A stretch of 64,000 bases of DNA from Pseudomonas asiatica (GCF_040214835.1 NZ_CP157874.1:5048501-5112500); one strand, 5' to 3'. Counted from the stretch's first letter, positions 1-9,828 are shown. The notes: generated from the sequence alone by a model not told the origin. Numbers and translations: made by a program.

Positions 1-678
1 GGAAAACACGATCACATCCGGGTCCAGCGCCGCCAGTGCTTCGCTGGAGAAATTCTTGTAGCCCTGATGTTCTGCCAGGTTGCGCCCGCCTGCCTGGCTC
101 AGCAGCCAGTCACCGGCAGTACCCTGCCCGGCGATCAGCGGCTTGGCCCCGGCATGCCCGACCAGCAGCAACACCCCTGGCGCCTTCTGCTCCGCCCGGG
201 CCTGCCTGACCTTGGCCTGCAAGGCATCGAGCTGCTGGTGGTAGCCCGACGCCAAGACCGCGGCCTGCTGTTCTGCGCCCAGCAACTGCCCCAGGTGCTT
301 GAGGTTTTCATCCACCGCCGCCAGTTCGGCCTTGCTGGAGAACAGTTCGACCCGCACGCCAGCCTTGCGGATTTGCGCCAGTACCGGTGGCGGCCCCATT
401 TCCTCGGTGCCCACCAGCACATCCGGGCGCAGGCTGAGAATGCCTTCCGCAGACAGCTGCCGCTGGTAGCCGACACTGGGCAGTGACTTCAGCGATGGCG
501 GATGCTGGCTGGTGGTGTCCACCCCCACCAACCGCGCTTCACCACCCAGCGCGCTGATCCATTCGCTCAGTGCACCACCAGCGCTGACCCAACGCTGCGG
601 CAGCTCGGCCGCCGGGGCCTGGGTGGAGAGCACAAGGCTCGCGCACAGGGCGAGCAAGGCGACGGGACGGCGCATCAT
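1..678 (-). CDS. phuT: Periplasmic haem-binding protein of an ABC haem transporter (partial, 3' end outside window)
   Basis: Periplasmic substrate-binding protein that hands haem to an ABC permease for import. All 226 visible codons are open and the frame runs off the left edge. The N-terminus is MMRRPVALLALCASLVLS, a typical Sec signal peptide ending near APAA. The segments SLPSVGYQRQLSAEGILSL, RPDVLVGTEE and LIAGQGTAGDWLLSQAGG are those of the HmuT/PhuT/ChuT haem-binding family (helical-backbone fold). The start is the first of two adjacent ATG codons, preceded by AAGGAA. A strong Fur-box match lies upstream at 769-783, so iron repression is likely. The permease and ATPase genes would be expected beyond position 1. 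A vitamin B12 or siderophore binding protein is the alternative, but the haem family fits better. Confidence 0.85.
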   Translation of the reverse strand, partial: MMRRPVALLALCASLVLSTQAPAAELPQRWVSAGGALSEWISALGGEARLVGVDTTSQHPPSLKSLPSVGYQRQLSAEGILSLRPDVLVGTEEMGPPPVLAQIRKAGVRVELFSSKAELAAVDENLKHLGQLLGAEQQAAVLASGYHQQLDALQAKVRQARAEQKAPGVLLLVGHAGAKPLIAGQGTAGDWLLSQAGGRNLAEHQGYKNFSSEALAALDPDVIVFS

Positions 679-768
679 CGGGTTCCTTCTGCAGGCGGGC
701 CGCGCGCCTTGTGGCGGGCGACGGAACTGCGCACCATAAGCAGCCGGGCGCAGCGAATGCGGGCAATT

Positions 769-783
769 TGATAATTATTCGCA
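769..783. promoter_or_regulatory. Fur box between phuT and the Rieske gene
   Basis: TGATAATTATTCGCA matches the 7-1-7 Fur consensus TGATAAT-n-ATTATCA. The left half is perfect and the right half has two mismatches. It sits 91 bp upstream of the phuT start and 44 bp upstream of the divergent Rieske gene, so one Fur dimer could control both. The fur gene itself is in this window at 52004-52408. Confidence 0.75.
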
Positions 784-826
784 TTGACGCGTCAAGCCAC
801 CACTTGTTTCACGAGTCGTCCTTGCC

Positions 827-1144
827 ATGCACTTCCTTTGTACCTCCCACGGCCTGGCCGAAGGCCAAAGCCGCGCCTTCAGCGTAGACGGCATCGAACT
901 GTTCGGCGTACGCCGCCAGGGCCAGGTGTACCTCTACCGCAATCGTTGCCCGCACCGCAGCATCCCGCTGAACTGGGCGGAAGATGCGTTTCTCGATGAC
1001 AGCGCCAGCCTGATTCACTGCGCCCATCATGGCGCGCTGTTCCTGATCGAAAGCGGCGAATGCGTGGCCGGGCCGTGCGAGGGCGAGCAACTGCAGGCCC
1101 TGGGCTGCCACGAGGACAGCCAGGGCATCTGGTTCAAGGGGTAA
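827..1144 (+). CDS. Small Rieske [2Fe-2S] protein
   Basis: A 105-residue single-domain Rieske protein. The two cluster-binding motifs are visible as CPHRS (about residues 41-45) and CAHHG (about 65-69), giving the 2-Cys/2-His set. The length equals a bare ferredoxin-type Rieske domain with no membrane anchor or oxygenase domain, so it is probably a soluble cytoplasmic electron carrier. It diverges from phuT across a Fur box, and its 3' end overlaps the convergent sfsA by 11 bp. The redox partner cannot be told from the sequence. Ferredoxins of aromatic dioxygenases look similar, but no oxygenase genes are nearby. Confidence 0.85.
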   Translation: MHFLCTSHGLAEGQSRAFSVDGIELFGVRRQGQVYLYRNRCPHRSIPLNWAEDAFLDDSASLIHCAHHGALFLIESGECVAGPCEGEQLQALGCHEDSQGIWFKG

Positions 1145-1847
1145 GCAGCACCGGCAGGCGGCGGTCGATGACGATGCCTTCGGCGTCCAGGCGCGTGCCG
1201 TAGGCCAGCACCTCCACCCCGTCCGCCACCGCCGCGCGCAGGGCCTGGGCATAGGCCGCATCGATTTCCTCGGCCGGGCGCACCGCGTCGATACCGGTCA
1301 GGTTCACGCAATACAGCTGCACCGCCCGCACGCCCTGCCTGGACAGCTTCGCCAGCTCGCGCAAGTGTTTGGCACCGCGCTGGGTCACCGCATCAGGGAA
1401 GGCCGCGACCGTGCTGTCTGGGTAGCCCAGGGTCACGCTCTTGACCTCGACATAGGCCGGGGCACCGTCGAATTCCAGACGAAAGTCGATGCGGCTGCCT
1501 TCCTCGCCGTAGGCCACTTCACGCCTTAGAGCGCTGAAGCCGGCCAGTTCGGCGATGATGCCCGCACGCAGGGCCTCTTCGACCAGCGTATTGGCCCGCC
1601 CGGTATTCACACAGGCCAGCCGACCCTGCGGGGTTTCGCTGATTTCCCAGGTGCCCGGGAGCTTGCGCTTGGGGTCGTTGGAGCGGCTGAACCACACCTG
1701 CCCGCCTTCTCGCATGCAGTTGAGCATGGAACCGGTGTTCGGGCAGTGGATGGTCAGCTGTTCGCCGCCGGGCAGTTCGATATCCGCCAGAAAGCGTTTG
1801 TAGCGGCGCAGCAGGCGTCCCTGTTCGAGTGGGGGATGGAATTGCAT
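1134..1847 (-). CDS. sfsA: SfsA family DNA/RNA nuclease-like protein
   Basis: A 237-residue protein of the usual SfsA length. It was historically named for sugar-fermentation stimulation; the family has an OB-like N-terminus and a restriction-endonuclease-like core, and nucleic-acid binding or nuclease activity is reported. Diagnostic segments are [23 protein letters not shown] cut short here as [24 protein letters not shown] and [13 protein letters not shown]; the E-x-K in YVEVKSVTL belongs to the PD-(D/E)xK core. Its ATG overlaps the stop of the upstream aminotransferase (ATGA), so the two are translationally coupled. Confidence 0.93.
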   Translation of the reverse strand: MQFHPPLEQGRLLRRYKRFLADIELPGGEQLTIHCPNTGSMLNCMREGGQVWFSRSNDPKRKLPGTWEISETPQGRLACVNTGRANTLVEEALRAGIIAELAGFSALRREVAYGEEGSRIDFRLEFDGAPAYVEVKSVTLGYPDSTVAAFPDAVTQRGAKHLRELAKLSRQGVRAVQLYCVNLTGIDAVRPAEEIDAAYAQALRAAVADGVEVLAYGTRLDAEGIVIDRRLPVLLTP

Positions 1848-3019
1848 CAGCCTTGCCAGCTCCGCAGACCGCGGGCGATCCGTTGTACCGCCTCTTCCAG
1901 GCGCGGCAGGCTTTGGGTGTAGGCAAAGCGCACATGGTGGCCGGCCAGGTGACGGCCGAAGTCCAGGCCCGGGGTAAAGGCCAGGTGCTCGGTCTCCAGG
2001 AAGTGCCGGCAGAAGGCGAACGCGTCACCGCCAAAGGCACTGATGTCGGCATACAGGTAGAACGCCCCCTGCGGCTCGACGGCAATGCGGAAGCCCAGTT
2101 CGCGCAGGGCAGGCAACAGGTAGTCGCGGCGGCGGGCGAACTCGGCCCGGCGCTCCTCGAAAATGGCCAGGGTCTCGGGCTGGAAACACGCCAGCGCGGC
2201 GTGCTGGGCCATGCTGGGCGCACTGATGTACAGGTTTTGTGCCAGCTTCTCCAGGTCGGCCACCGCGCCAGGAGGCGCCACCAGCCAGCCGAGGCGCCAA
2301 CCGGTCATGCCGAAATACTTGGAAAAACTATTCAGGACGAATGCCGAGTCGTCCACTTCCAGCACGCTGGGTGCGTCCATGCCATAGGTCAGCCCGTGGT
2401 AGATCTCGTCCACCACCAGGTGGCCATGCCGTTCGCGGGTGGCGCGGGACAGGCCGGCCAGCTCGTCACGCCCCAGCACGGTGCCGGTCGGGTTGGCCGG
2501 CGAGGCGACCAGGGCTCCGACCGTGTCCTTGTCCCAGTAGCGGTCGACAAGGTCGGCAGTCAGCTGGTAATTCACGTCCGGGCCCACCGGCACCAGCTGC
2601 GCCCCGCCCTCGACCAGGCGCAGGAAGTGGCGGTTGCACGGGTAGCCTGGGTCGGCCAGCAGCCAGTGCTTGCCTGGGTCTACCAGCAAGCTGCTGGCCA
2701 GCAGCAGCGCACCGGAGCCACCCGGGGTGATGAGGATGCGTTCAGGGTCGACACTCAGGCCGTAACGCTGGCCATAGAACCCGGCAATGGCTTCGCGCAG
2801 TGCCGGCAGGCCGCGTGCGGCGGTGTAGCGGGTGTGCCCGGCGGCCAATGCTGCCTGGCCGGCGGCAACGATGGGCGCGGCCGTGGTGAAGTCCGGCTCG
2901 CCGATTTCCAGGTGGATCACGTCGTGTCCGGCCGCCTGCAGCTCGTTGGCCCGGGCCAGCAGCGCCATGACGTGGAAGGGTTCGATGGCGCGGCTGCGCG
3001 CACTGTAGGGGTGGGCCAT
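1847..3019 (-). CDS. PLP-dependent class I/II aminotransferase
   Basis: A 390-residue fold-type I aminotransferase. The sequence shows the substrate-arginine start region ([10 protein letters not shown]), HLEIGEPDF, the [10 protein letters not shown] motif, the [10 protein letters not shown] motif and the PLP-lysine signature [15 protein letters not shown], with Lys near residue 232. Length and motifs match the aspartate/alanine aminotransferase superfamily; the exact amino-acid substrate cannot be read from the sequence. It is the first gene of a two-gene unit with sfsA (ATGA overlap). The ATG at 3019 has a purine-rich AGAGAAGG stretch just upstream. Confidence 0.9.
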   Translation of the reverse strand: MAHPYSARSRAIEPFHVMALLARANELQAAGHDVIHLEIGEPDFTTAAPIVAAGQAALAAGHTRYTAARGLPALREAIAGFYGQRYGLSVDPERILITPGGSGALLLASSLLVDPGKHWLLADPGYPCNRHFLRLVEGGAQLVPVGPDVNYQLTADLVDRYWDKDTVGALVASPANPTGTVLGRDELAGLSRATRERHGHLVVDEIYHGLTYGMDAPSVLEVDDSAFVLNSFSKYFGMTGWRLGWLVAPPGAVADLEKLAQNLYISAPSMAQHAALACFQPETLAIFEERRAEFARRRDYLLPALRELGFRIAVEPQGAFYLYADISAFGGDAFAFCRHFLETEHLAFTPGLDFGRHLAGHHVRFAYTQSLPRLEEAVQRIARGLRSWQG

Positions 3020-3096
3020 GACCTTCTCTCAATTGGGTCTAAACTGGAGATTCTACCTCTGCACGCCACCGAACGTGCGGCTCGCGCCGCTGTCAA

Positions 3097-3141
3097 TTAC
3101 CAGGATCGGGCGGGGTAGCGCACCCCCGATCTATCTGGTAA
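3097..3141 (+). other. Long imperfect hairpin in the dksA leader
   Basis: The arms TTACCAG (3097-3103) and CTGGTAA (3135-3141) are perfectly complementary. Inside them ATCGGGcGGGGT can pair with ACCCCCGAT, leaving a small internal loop. The hairpin lies about 90 bp upstream of the dksA start and is not followed by a T-run, so it is not a normal terminator. It is probably part of the dksA 5' untranslated region, or an operator. Confidence 0.5.
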
Positions 3142-3229
3142 GTTCGGCGGCTCGCAGTCGCAGGGCCGGCGGGTGCCGGAGATGGAGCAGCCTGCGCATT
3201 GGATCAGATGAGTGAGAGGCGGTCTATTC

Positions 3230-3673
3230 ATGTCCACCGTAGAAAAGCAAAAAGCCCAGACCATGTACGGTGTCGAGCCCTACGTAGAAACCAAGGGTGA
3301 AGAGTACATGGGCGAGCCCATGAAAAAGCACTTCACCAAGCTTCTCGGCGCCTGGAAGCAAGAGCTGATGAACAGTGTCGACCGCACTGTGGACCACATG
3401 AAGGACGAGGCAGCCAACTTCCCCGACCCGGCCGACCGTGCCAGCCAGGAAGAAGAATTCGCCCTGGAGCTGCGCAACCGCGATCGCGAGCGCAAGCTGA
3501 TCAAGAAAATCGACAAGACCCTCGACAAGATCAAGGCCGACGAGTACGGCTGGTGCGAATCGTGCGGCATCGAGATCGGCCTGCGTCGCCTGGAGGCCCG
3601 CCCTACCGCCGACCTGTGCTTCGACTGCAAGGAAATCGCCGAGAAAAAGGAAAAGACGGTCGGCAAAGGCTGA
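3230..3673 (+). CDS. dksA: RNA polymerase-binding transcription factor DksA
   Basis: Secondary-channel regulator that works with ppGpp in the stringent response, repressing rRNA promoters and activating amino-acid biosynthesis. The 147-residue protein has the coiled-coil N-terminal half with the acidic tip region (DRTVDHMKDEAANFPDPADRA) and a C-terminal four-cysteine zinc finger, CESCGIEIG...CFDCK. This is therefore the classical zinc-binding paralogue, not the Cys-poor DksA2. I chose ATG 3230 (MSTVEKQKA) over the upstream in-frame ATG at 3212 because it gives the family length and follows GTGAGAGG. A strong terminator follows at 3691. Confidence 0.97.
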   Translation: MSTVEKQKAQTMYGVEPYVETKGEEYMGEPMKKHFTKLLGAWKQELMNSVDRTVDHMKDEAANFPDPADRASQEEEFALELRNRDRERKLIKKIDKTLDKIKADEYGWCESCGIEIGLRRLEARPTADLCFDCKEIAEKKEKTVGKG

Positions 3674-3690
3674 TCTTTCTTTCCACCTGA

Positions 3691-3720
3691 ACGGGGCGCA
3701 TCATGCGCCCCGTTTCATTT
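3691..3720 (+). terminator. Rho-independent terminator of dksA
   Basis: A perfect 10-bp stem ACGGGGCGCA / TGCGCCCCGT with a 3-nt loop, followed by a T-rich tail (TTCATTT). It ends 18 bp before the chosen gluQ start. Confidence 0.9.
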
Positions 3721-3737
3721 ATATGCCCAGCCTGACC

Positions 3738-4625
3738 ATGACCGAATCAAGCTACATCGGGCGTTTCGCCCCCACCCCCAGCGGCTTCCTGCACTTCGGC
3801 TCGCTGGTCGCAGCCCTCGCCTCCTGGCTCGATGCCCGCGCCGTGAACGGCCGCTGGCTGCTGCGCATGGAAGACACCGACCCGCCTCGGGAAATGCCCG
3901 GTGCTCGCGATGCGATCCTGCAGACCCTGGAGCGCTACGGCCTGGAGTGGGACGGCGAAGTGGTGTTCCAGAGCCAGCGGCACGATGCCTATGCCGCGGT
4001 GGTCGACCGCCTGTTCAACATGGGCCTGGCCTACGCCTGCACCTGCTCGCGCAAGCAGCTTGAGGGTTACAACGGCATCTACCCGGGCCTTTGCCGCAAC
4101 GCCGGGCATGCTCGGGAAGGCGCGGCGATCCGCCTGCGCGTGCCAGAGCTGATCTACCGCTTTACCGACCGCGTGCAGGGCGAGTTCCAGCAGCACCTGG
4201 GGCGTGAAGTGGGCGATTTCGTCATCCAGCGCCGCGACGGGCTGTATGCCTACCAGCTGGCGGTGGTACTGGACGATGCCTGGCAAGGTGTTACCGACAT
4301 CGTGCGTGGGGCCGACCTGCTCGACAACACCCCGCGCCAGCTGTACCTGCAAGAGTTGCTGGGCTTTTCGCAGCCGCGTTACCTGCATATTCCGCTGATC
4401 GTGCAGCCGGACGGGCACAAGCTGGGCAAGTCGTACCGCTCGCCGCCGCTGCAGGCGGACCAGGCGACACCGCTGTTGCTGCGGGCGTTGCGGGCGCTGG
4501 GGCAGGAAGCAGACCCGGAGTTGTTGCTGGCAACGCCGGCGGAGGTATTGGCGGTAGCTCGCAGGCAGTGGCGGCCCGAGGCGATTGCGCAGCGGACCAC
4601 GGTGCCAGAGGCTGATTTGCGCTGA
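3738..4625 (+). CDS. gluQ: Glutamyl-Q tRNA(Asp) synthetase
   Basis: Truncated class I GluRS paralogue that activates glutamate and attaches it to the queuosine base at position 34 of tRNA-Asp. The catalytic domain is visible: GRFAPTPSGFLHFGSL (HIGH-like), RMEDTDPPRE, a zinc site of the C-x-C...Y...C type (CTCSRKQLEGYNGIYPGLCR) and KLGKSYRSPP (KMSKS-like). There is no anticodon-binding domain, and the length of 295 residues suits the family. An in-frame ATG lies 15 bp upstream (3723), but neither start has a good ribosome-binding site. The gene commonly sits next to dksA, as here, although the terminator between them suggests separate or read-through transcription. Confidence 0.93.
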   Translation: MTESSYIGRFAPTPSGFLHFGSLVAALASWLDARAVNGRWLLRMEDTDPPREMPGARDAILQTLERYGLEWDGEVVFQSQRHDAYAAVVDRLFNMGLAYACTCSRKQLEGYNGIYPGLCRNAGHAREGAAIRLRVPELIYRFTDRVQGEFQQHLGREVGDFVIQRRDGLYAYQLAVVLDDAWQGVTDIVRGADLLDNTPRQLYLQELLGFSQPRYLHIPLIVQPDGHKLGKSYRSPPLQADQATPLLLRALRALGQEADPELLLATPAEVLAVARRQWRPEAIAQRTTVPEADLR

Positions 4626-4630
4626 GGCAG

Positions 4631-4711
4631 GCCCGGCCCTTTCGCGGGTAAACCCGCTCTGAGGAAAGCGCATTACCTGTGGGAGCGGGTTCACCCGCGA
4701 AGAGGCCGGCA
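4631..4711. repeat. Inverted pair of REP palindromes
   Basis: Two P. putida-type REP units face each other: CGGCCctTTCGCGGGTAAAC at 4634 and the complementary unit GTGGGAGCGGGTTCACCCGC from 4679, ending in GAGGCCGGC. It occupies the gluQ-cbrX gap. The same family recurs at 9488, 22083, 51827 and 54201. Confidence 0.85.
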
Positions 4712-4849
4712 CAGGCAACCCACCCCTCAAAAACAAAAGCCCAATAAATTCAACCTCTTGGCGAACACCATGGATTCCCGCTAGCATCCGCCCAGCCATT
4801 TGCGCCAATAATAAGTCCAAGCCCGCAGCGCCCAACCATCGAGGCCAGC

Positions 4850-5026
4850 ATGTACATCTATCGTTTGGTCCTGCTTCTGGTCGTGGGGATCTACCTGTTC
4901 TCCCCGGCCATCATGGACTGGTGGATCGAACCGACCGGAGCCTGGTATCGCCCTTACCTGCTCTGGCTGATCCTGATCGTCGTCACCTTCATCCTGCAGA
5001 GCCAACGAGATGCCGATGAGCTTTAG
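4850..5026 (+). CDS. cbrX: Small membrane protein overlapping cbrA (CbrX)
   Basis: A 58-residue protein with two hydrophobic segments: YRLVLLLVVGIYLFSPAIM and YLLWLILIVVTFILQ, separated by DWWIEPTGAWYRP. It is predicted to be an inner-membrane hairpin. Its last 17 bp overlap the cbrA start in another frame, so cbrA translation is probably coupled to it. A small ORF at this place upstream of cbrA has been described in Pseudomonas as cbrX; I assign the name from position and overlap, not from an alignment. The molecular function is unknown. Confidence 0.8.
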   Translation: MYIYRLVLLLVVGIYLFSPAIMDWWIEPTGAWYRPYLLWLILIVVTFILQSQRDADEL

Positions 5027-7985
5027 CCTGACCCAGATGATCCTGATCAGCGCCGCGTACCTCATGGTGCTGTTCGGCGTGGCCTGGATCAGCGAGCGGG
5101 GGTTGATCCCGCGCTCGATCATTCGCCACCCGCTGACCTACACCCTGTCGCTGGGCGTATACGCCAGTGCCTGGGCCTTCTATGGCTCGGTGGGCCTGGC
5201 CTACCAGTACGGCTACGGCTTCCTTGCCTGTTACCTGGGGGTGTCCGGTGCGTTCCTGCTGGCGCCGGTGCTGCTTTACCCGATCCTCAAGATCACCCGT
5301 ACCTACCAGCTTTCCTCGCTGGCCGACCTGCTGGCGTTCCGTTTCCGCAGCACCTGGGCCGGGGCGCTGACCACCATCATCATGCTGATCGGCGTGCTGC
5401 CCTTGCTGGCCCTGCAGATCCAGGCGGTGGCCGACTCGATCAGCATCCTCACCGGTGAACCGGTCAAGGCACGGGTGGCCTTCGCCTTCTGTGCGCTGAT
5501 CATCCTGTTCACCATCTTCTTCGGCTCGCGGCACATCGCCACACGCGAAAAGCACGAAGGGCTGGTGTTCGCCATCGCCTTCGAGTCGGTGATCAAGCTG
5601 CTGGCCCTGGGCGGTATCGGCCTGTACGCCCTGTATGGCGTGTTCGGCGGCCCGCACGAACTGGAAGTGTGGCTGCTGCAGAACCAGACCGCCCTGGCGG
5701 CTCTGCATACGCCGCTGCAGGAAGGCCCATGGCGCACCCTGCTGCTGGTGTTCTTCGCGTCGGCCATCGTCATGCCGCACATGTACCACATGGCCTTCAC
5801 CGAAAACCTCAACCCGCGCTCGCTGGTCAGTGCCAGCTGGGGCCTGCCGCTGTTCCTGCTGCTGATGAGCCTGGCCGTGCCGCTGGTGCTGTGGGCCGGC
5901 CTGCGCCTGGGCGCCACCACCAACCCCGAGTACTTCACCCTGGGCCTGGGGCTTGCCGCCAACAATCAGGCACTGGCGCTGCTGGCCTACGTCGGCGGTT
6001 TGTCGGCCGCCAGCGGGTTGATCATCGTCACCACCCTGGCGCTGTCGGGCATGGCCCTCAACCACCTGGTGCTGCCGTTGTACCAGCCGCCGGCCGAAGG
6101 CAACATCTACCGCTGGCTGAAGTGGACCCGCCGCGCGCTGATCGTCGCCATCATCACCGCCGGGTTCATGTTCTACCTGACCCAGAACAACCACCAGAGC
6201 CTGGCCAACCTGGGCATCGTCGCCTTCGTGGCCACGTTACAGTTCCTGCCGGGCGTGCTGTCGGTACTGTACTGGCCGACTGCCAACCGCCGTGGCTTCA
6301 TCGCCGGCCTGCTGGCCGGCACCCTGGTGTGGATGGTGACCATGCTGCTGCCACTGCTGGGCAACCTGCAGGGCTTCTACATCCCGCTGCTGGACATGAT
6401 CTACGTGCTGGACGACACCAGCTGGCACATGGCGGCCATCGCCTCGCTGGCGGCCAACGTGCTGTTGTTCACCCTGATCTCACTGTTCACCAACGCCAGC
6501 AACGAAGAGGTCAGCGCCGCCGAAGCCTGCGCGGTGGACAATGTGCGCCGCCCGCAACGCCGCGAACTGCACGCCGCCTCGCCACAGGAGTTCGCCACCC
6601 AACTGGCCAAGCCGCTGGGCGCCAAGGCCGCACAGAAGGAGGTGGAGCAGGCCCTGCGCGACCTTTACCTGCCATTCGACGAGCGCCGCCCCTATGCCTT
6701 GCGCCGCCTGCGCGACCGTATCGAGGCCAACCTGTCCGGCCTGATGGGGCCGAGCGTGGCCCAGGACATGGTCGAGACCTTCCTGCCGTACAAGTCCGGT
6801 AACGAAAACTACGTGACCGAGGACATCCACTTCATCGAAAGCCGCCTGGAAGACTACCACTCGCGCCTGACCGGCCTGGCCGCCGAGCTCGACGCCCTGC
6901 GCCGCTACCACCGCCAGACCCTGCAGGAACTGCCCATGGGCGTCTGCTCGCTGGCCAAGGACCAGGAAATCCTGATGTGGAACAAGGCCATGGAAGAGCT
7001 CACCGGCATCGCTGCCAAGCACGTGGTCGGCTCGCGCCTGGTCACCATCAGCGAACCCTGGCGCGGCCTGCTGCAAGGCTTCATCAACGTGCCCGACGAG
7101 CACCTGCACAAGCAGCGCCTGGCGCTGGACGGCCAGCCGCGCTGGCTGAACCTGCACAAGGCGGCCATCGACGAGCCGCTGGCCCCGGGCAACAGCGGCC
7201 TGGTGCTGCTGGTAGAGGACCTTACCGAAACCCAGGCGCTGGAAGACAAGCTGGTGCACTCCGAACGCCTGGCCAGCATCGGCCGCCTGGCCGCCGGCGT
7301 GGCACACGAGATCGGCAACCCGATCACCGGCATCGCCTGCCTGGCGCAGAACCTGCGCGAGGAGCGTGAGGGCGATGGCGAAATCATCGAGCTGTCCAGC
7401 CAGATTCTCGAACAGACCAAGCGGGTATCGCGCATCGTCCAGTCGCTGATGAGCTTCGCCCATGCCGGCGGCAGCCACCAGAACAGCGAAGAGCCGGTAT
7501 GCCTGGCCGAAGTGGCGCAGGACGCCATCGGTCTGCTGGCGTTGAACCGGCGCAATTTCGAAGTACAGTTCTTCAACCTCTGCGACCCGGAGCACTGGGC
7601 CGAAGGGGACCCGCAGCGCCTGGCCCAGGTTCTGATCAACCTGCTCTCCAACGCCCGCGACGCTTCGCCGCCCGGCAGCGCCGTGCGCGTGCGCAGCGAA
7701 GTCAGCGAGCACACCGTCGACCTGATCGTCGAGGATGAGGGCAGCGGGATCCCGAAGAACATCATGGACCGCCTGTTCGAACCCTTCTTCACCACCAAGG
7801 ACCCGGGCGAAGGAACCGGACTGGGGCTCGCTCTGGTCTATTCCATCGTGGAAGAGCATTATGGGCAAATCACCATCGACAGCCCGGCCGATATCGAACG
7901 GCAACGTGGCACCCGGATCCGCGTGACCCTGCCCCGGCATGTCGTAGCGACGTCCCCTGAAATTCGAGACCGTCGAGAGAATTGA
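5010..7985 (+). CDS. cbrA: Sensor histidine kinase CbrA with SLC5 transporter-like domain
   Basis: Sensor of the CbrA/CbrB system, which governs carbon/nitrogen balance and use of amino acids such as histidine. The 991-residue protein has a sodium:solute symporter-like membrane domain (about residues 1-490, many hydrophobic helices), a linker with the STAC-like region, a PAS region near 630-740, the phosphoacceptor motif [15 protein letters not shown] (His near 767) and a GHKL ATPase with [17 protein letters not shown] and GTGLGLALV. The ATG at 5010 overlaps cbrX by 17 bp; an alternative in-frame ATG is 5019. cbrB begins 4 bp after the stop, so the two are co-transcribed. Confidence 0.96.
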   Translation: MPMSFSLTQMILISAAYLMVLFGVAWISERGLIPRSIIRHPLTYTLSLGVYASAWAFYGSVGLAYQYGYGFLACYLGVSGAFLLAPVLLYPILKITRTYQLSSLADLLAFRFRSTWAGALTTIIMLIGVLPLLALQIQAVADSISILTGEPVKARVAFAFCALIILFTIFFGSRHIATREKHEGLVFAIAFESVIKLLALGGIGLYALYGVFGGPHELEVWLLQNQTALAALHTPLQEGPWRTLLLVFFASAIVMPHMYHMAFTENLNPRSLVSASWGLPLFLLLMSLAVPLVLWAGLRLGATTNPEYFTLGLGLAANNQALALLAYVGGLSAASGLIIVTTLALSGMALNHLVLPLYQPPAEGNIYRWLKWTRRALIVAIITAGFMFYLTQNNHQSLANLGIVAFVATLQFLPGVLSVLYWPTANRRGFIAGLLAGTLVWMVTMLLPLLGNLQGFYIPLLDMIYVLDDTSWHMAAIASLAANVLLFTLISLFTNASNEEVSAAEACAVDNVRRPQRRELHAASPQEFATQLAKPLGAKAAQKEVEQALRDLYLPFDERRPYALRRLRDRIEANLSGLMGPSVAQDMVETFLPYKSGNENYVTEDIHFIESRLEDYHSRLTGLAAELDALRRYHRQTLQELPMGVCSLAKDQEILMWNKAMEELTGIAAKHVVGSRLVTISEPWRGLLQGFINVPDEHLHKQRLALDGQPRWLNLHKAAIDEPLAPGNSGLVLLVEDLTETQALEDKLVHSERLASIGRLAAGVAHEIGNPITGIACLAQNLREEREGDGEIIELSSQILEQTKRVSRIVQSLMSFAHAGGSHQNSEEPVCLAEVAQDAIGLLALNRRNFEVQFFNLCDPEHWAEGDPQRLAQVLINLLSNARDASPPGSAVRVRSEVSEHTVDLIVEDEGSGIPKNIMDRLFEPFFTTKDPGEGTGLGLALVYSIVEEHYGQITIDSPADIERQRGTRIRVTLPRHVVATSPEIRDRREN

Positions 7986-7989
7986 ATCA

Positions 7990-9432
7990 ATGCCGCACAT
8001 TCTGATCGTCGAAGACGAAACCATCATCCGCTCGGCCTTGCGTCGCCTGCTCGAACGGAACCAGTACCAGGTCAGCGAAGCCGGCTCGGTGCAGGAAGCC
8101 CAGGAACGCTTCAGCATTGCCACCTTCGACCTGATCGTCAGCGACCTGCGCCTGCCTGGCGCGCCCGGCACCGAGCTGATCAAGCTCGGCCAGGGCACCC
8201 CGGTGCTGATCATGACCAGCTACGCCAGCCTGCGCTCGGCGGTAGACTCGATGAAAATGGGCGCGGTGGACTACATCGCCAAGCCCTTCGACCACGACGA
8301 GATGCTGCAAGCGGTGGCGCGTATCCTGCGCGACCGGCAGAACGCCCCAGCTGCCGCACCGGCGGCCGAGCCACGCGCCACCAATGGCAAGGCCGCCCCG
8401 GCCGACAAAGGCAGCGCGGCAGCCGCCAATGGCGAAATCGGCATCATCGGCTCGTGCCCGCCAATGCAGGACATGTACAGCAAGATCCGCAAGGTCGCGC
8501 CCACCGACTCCAACGTGCTGATCCAGGGCGAGTCGGGCACCGGTAAAGAGCTGGTCGCACGCGCCCTGCACAACCTGTCGCGTCGGGCCAAGGCACCAAT
8601 GATTTCGGTGAACTGCGCAGCCATCCCCGAGACACTGATCGAGTCCGAGCTGTTCGGCCACGAGAAAGGCGCGTTCACCGGCGCCAGCGCCGGGCGCGCT
8701 GGCCTGGTGGAAGCTGCCGATGGCGGTACCCTGTTCCTCGACGAAATCGGCGAACTGCCGCTGGAAGCCCAGGCGCGCCTGCTGCGCGTGCTGCAGGAAG
8801 GCGAGATTCGCCGGGTGGGTTCGGTACAGTCGCAAAAGGTCGATGTACGCCTGATCGCCGCGACCCACCGCGACCTGAAGAACCTGGCCAAGGCCGGCCA
8901 GTTCCGTGAAGACCTGTATTACCGCCTGCACGTGATCGCCCTGAAACTGCCTGCCCTGCGCGAGCGCGGCAGCGACGTCAACGAGATCGCCAGCGCCTTC
9001 CTCGCCCGCCAGAGCGCGCGCATCGGCCGCGACGACCTGCACTTCTCGGCCGAAGCCGAGCAGGCCATTCGTCACTACAGCTGGCCGGGTAACGTGCGAG
9101 AGCTGGAAAACGCCGTTGAGCGCGCGGTGATCCTCAGCGAGAGCGCAGAAATTTCCGCCGACCTGCTGGGCATCGACATCGAGCTGGGCGACCTGGAGGA
9201 GGACGAAATCCTCGACAACGCCCTGGTCGTGGCCAGTTCGGCGAATGCCAGCCATGAGCCGACCGAGGACCTGTCGCTGGAAGACTACTTCCAGCACTTC
9301 GTGCTCGAGCACCAGGACCACATGACCGAGACCGAACTGGCCCGCAAGCTCGGGGTCAGCCGCAAGTGCCTGTGGGAACGCCGCCAGCGCCTGGGTATCC
9401 CTCGGCGCAAGAGCAACGCTACCAGCGAGTAA
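7990..9432 (+). CDS. cbrB: NtrC-family response regulator CbrB
   Basis: Sigma-54-dependent activator phosphorylated by CbrA. Its main target in Pseudomonas is the crcZ sRNA promoter, found just downstream. The 480-residue protein has a receiver domain (IVEDETII, phospho-Asp in VSDLRLPG, Lys in YIAKPFD), a Pro/Ala-rich linker (about 118-145), an AAA+ domain with Walker A GESGTGKE, the sigma-54 contact loop GAFTGA and [14 protein letters not shown], and a C-terminal Fis-type helix-turn-helix ([20 protein letters not shown]). It starts 4 bp after cbrA. Confidence 0.97.
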   Translation: MPHILIVEDETIIRSALRRLLERNQYQVSEAGSVQEAQERFSIATFDLIVSDLRLPGAPGTELIKLGQGTPVLIMTSYASLRSAVDSMKMGAVDYIAKPFDHDEMLQAVARILRDRQNAPAAAPAAEPRATNGKAAPADKGSAAAANGEIGIIGSCPPMQDMYSKIRKVAPTDSNVLIQGESGTGKELVARALHNLSRRAKAPMISVNCAAIPETLIESELFGHEKGAFTGASAGRAGLVEAADGGTLFLDEIGELPLEAQARLLRVLQEGEIRRVGSVQSQKVDVRLIAATHRDLKNLAKAGQFREDLYYRLHVIALKLPALRERGSDVNEIASAFLARQSARIGRDDLHFSAEAEQAIRHYSWPGNVRELENAVERAVILSESAEISADLLGIDIELGDLEEDEILDNALVVASSANASHEPTEDLSLEDYFQHFVLEHQDHMTETELARKLGVSRKCLWERRQRLGIPRRKSNATSE

Positions 9433-9443
9433 CCGCGCTGCCT

Positions 9444-9465
9444 GGGCGGGAGGTTCCTCCTGCCC
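9444..9465 (+). terminator. Possible terminator hairpin after cbrB
   Basis: GGGCGGGAGG at 9444-9453 pairs with CCTCCTGCCC at 9456-9465 (one G-T wobble), 11 bp after the cbrB stop. There is no clean T-run, so it may only stabilise the 3' end or act with Rho. Confidence 0.45.
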
Positions 9466-9487
9466 TGATCCCTCTCTATCTGCCGTT

Positions 9488-9632
9488 CCGGCCTCTTCGC
9501 GGGTGAACCCGCTCCCACAGAAATCTCACTGCCCTCAAGGGTGGTGCAATCCTTGTAGAAGCCGGCTTACCGAGATTTAGCGAAACCTGCGCAGCCCCTG
9601 TGGGAGCGGGTTCACCCGCGAAAGGGCCAGCA
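9488..9632. repeat. Inverted pair of REP palindromes upstream of crcZ
   Basis: One unit is at 9488-9520 (GCCTCTTCGCGGGTGAACCC) and an inverted unit at 9597-9631 (GTGGGAGCGGGTTCACCCGC). Together they separate cbrB from the CbrB-binding region of crcZ. The 76 bp between them show no gene. Confidence 0.85.
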
Positions 9633-9653
9633 AAGCCAGCGCACACACCCCAG

Positions 9654-9727
9654 GTAACACATCAGCCCCCGCAAAAATCTGTTACCCAAGCTTTCCGCCG
9701 TAACAGTTCCCGAGGCGTACGGTAACG
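9654..9727. promoter_or_regulatory. CbrB upstream activating sites for crcZ
   Basis: An exact TGTTAC-N14-GTAACA inverted repeat lies at 9680-9705, the arrangement reported for CbrB binding at crcZ promoters. Half-sites GTAACA (9654-9659) and GTAACG (9722-9727) flank it. The main site is about 125 bp upstream of the -24/-12 element, a usual distance for a sigma-54 enhancer. Confidence 0.8.
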
Positions 9728-9802
9728 AAATTTCGACATTTTCGACCGCTGAAAAACTGCTCACCACCTCCAACCCATTGATTTTACTGGGTTTGCGAAA
9801 GT

Positions 9803-9818
9803 TGGCACGGCACCTGCT
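9803..9818 (+). promoter_or_regulatory. Sigma-54 promoter of crcZ
   Basis: TTGGCACGGCACCTGCT carries the invariant GG (9804-9805) and GC (9816-9817) at the correct 10-bp interval, with the surrounding TGGCACG and TGCT matching the -24/-12 consensus. The predicted transcription start is near 9829. Confidence 0.85.
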
Positions 9819-9828
9819 ATATGTCTGG

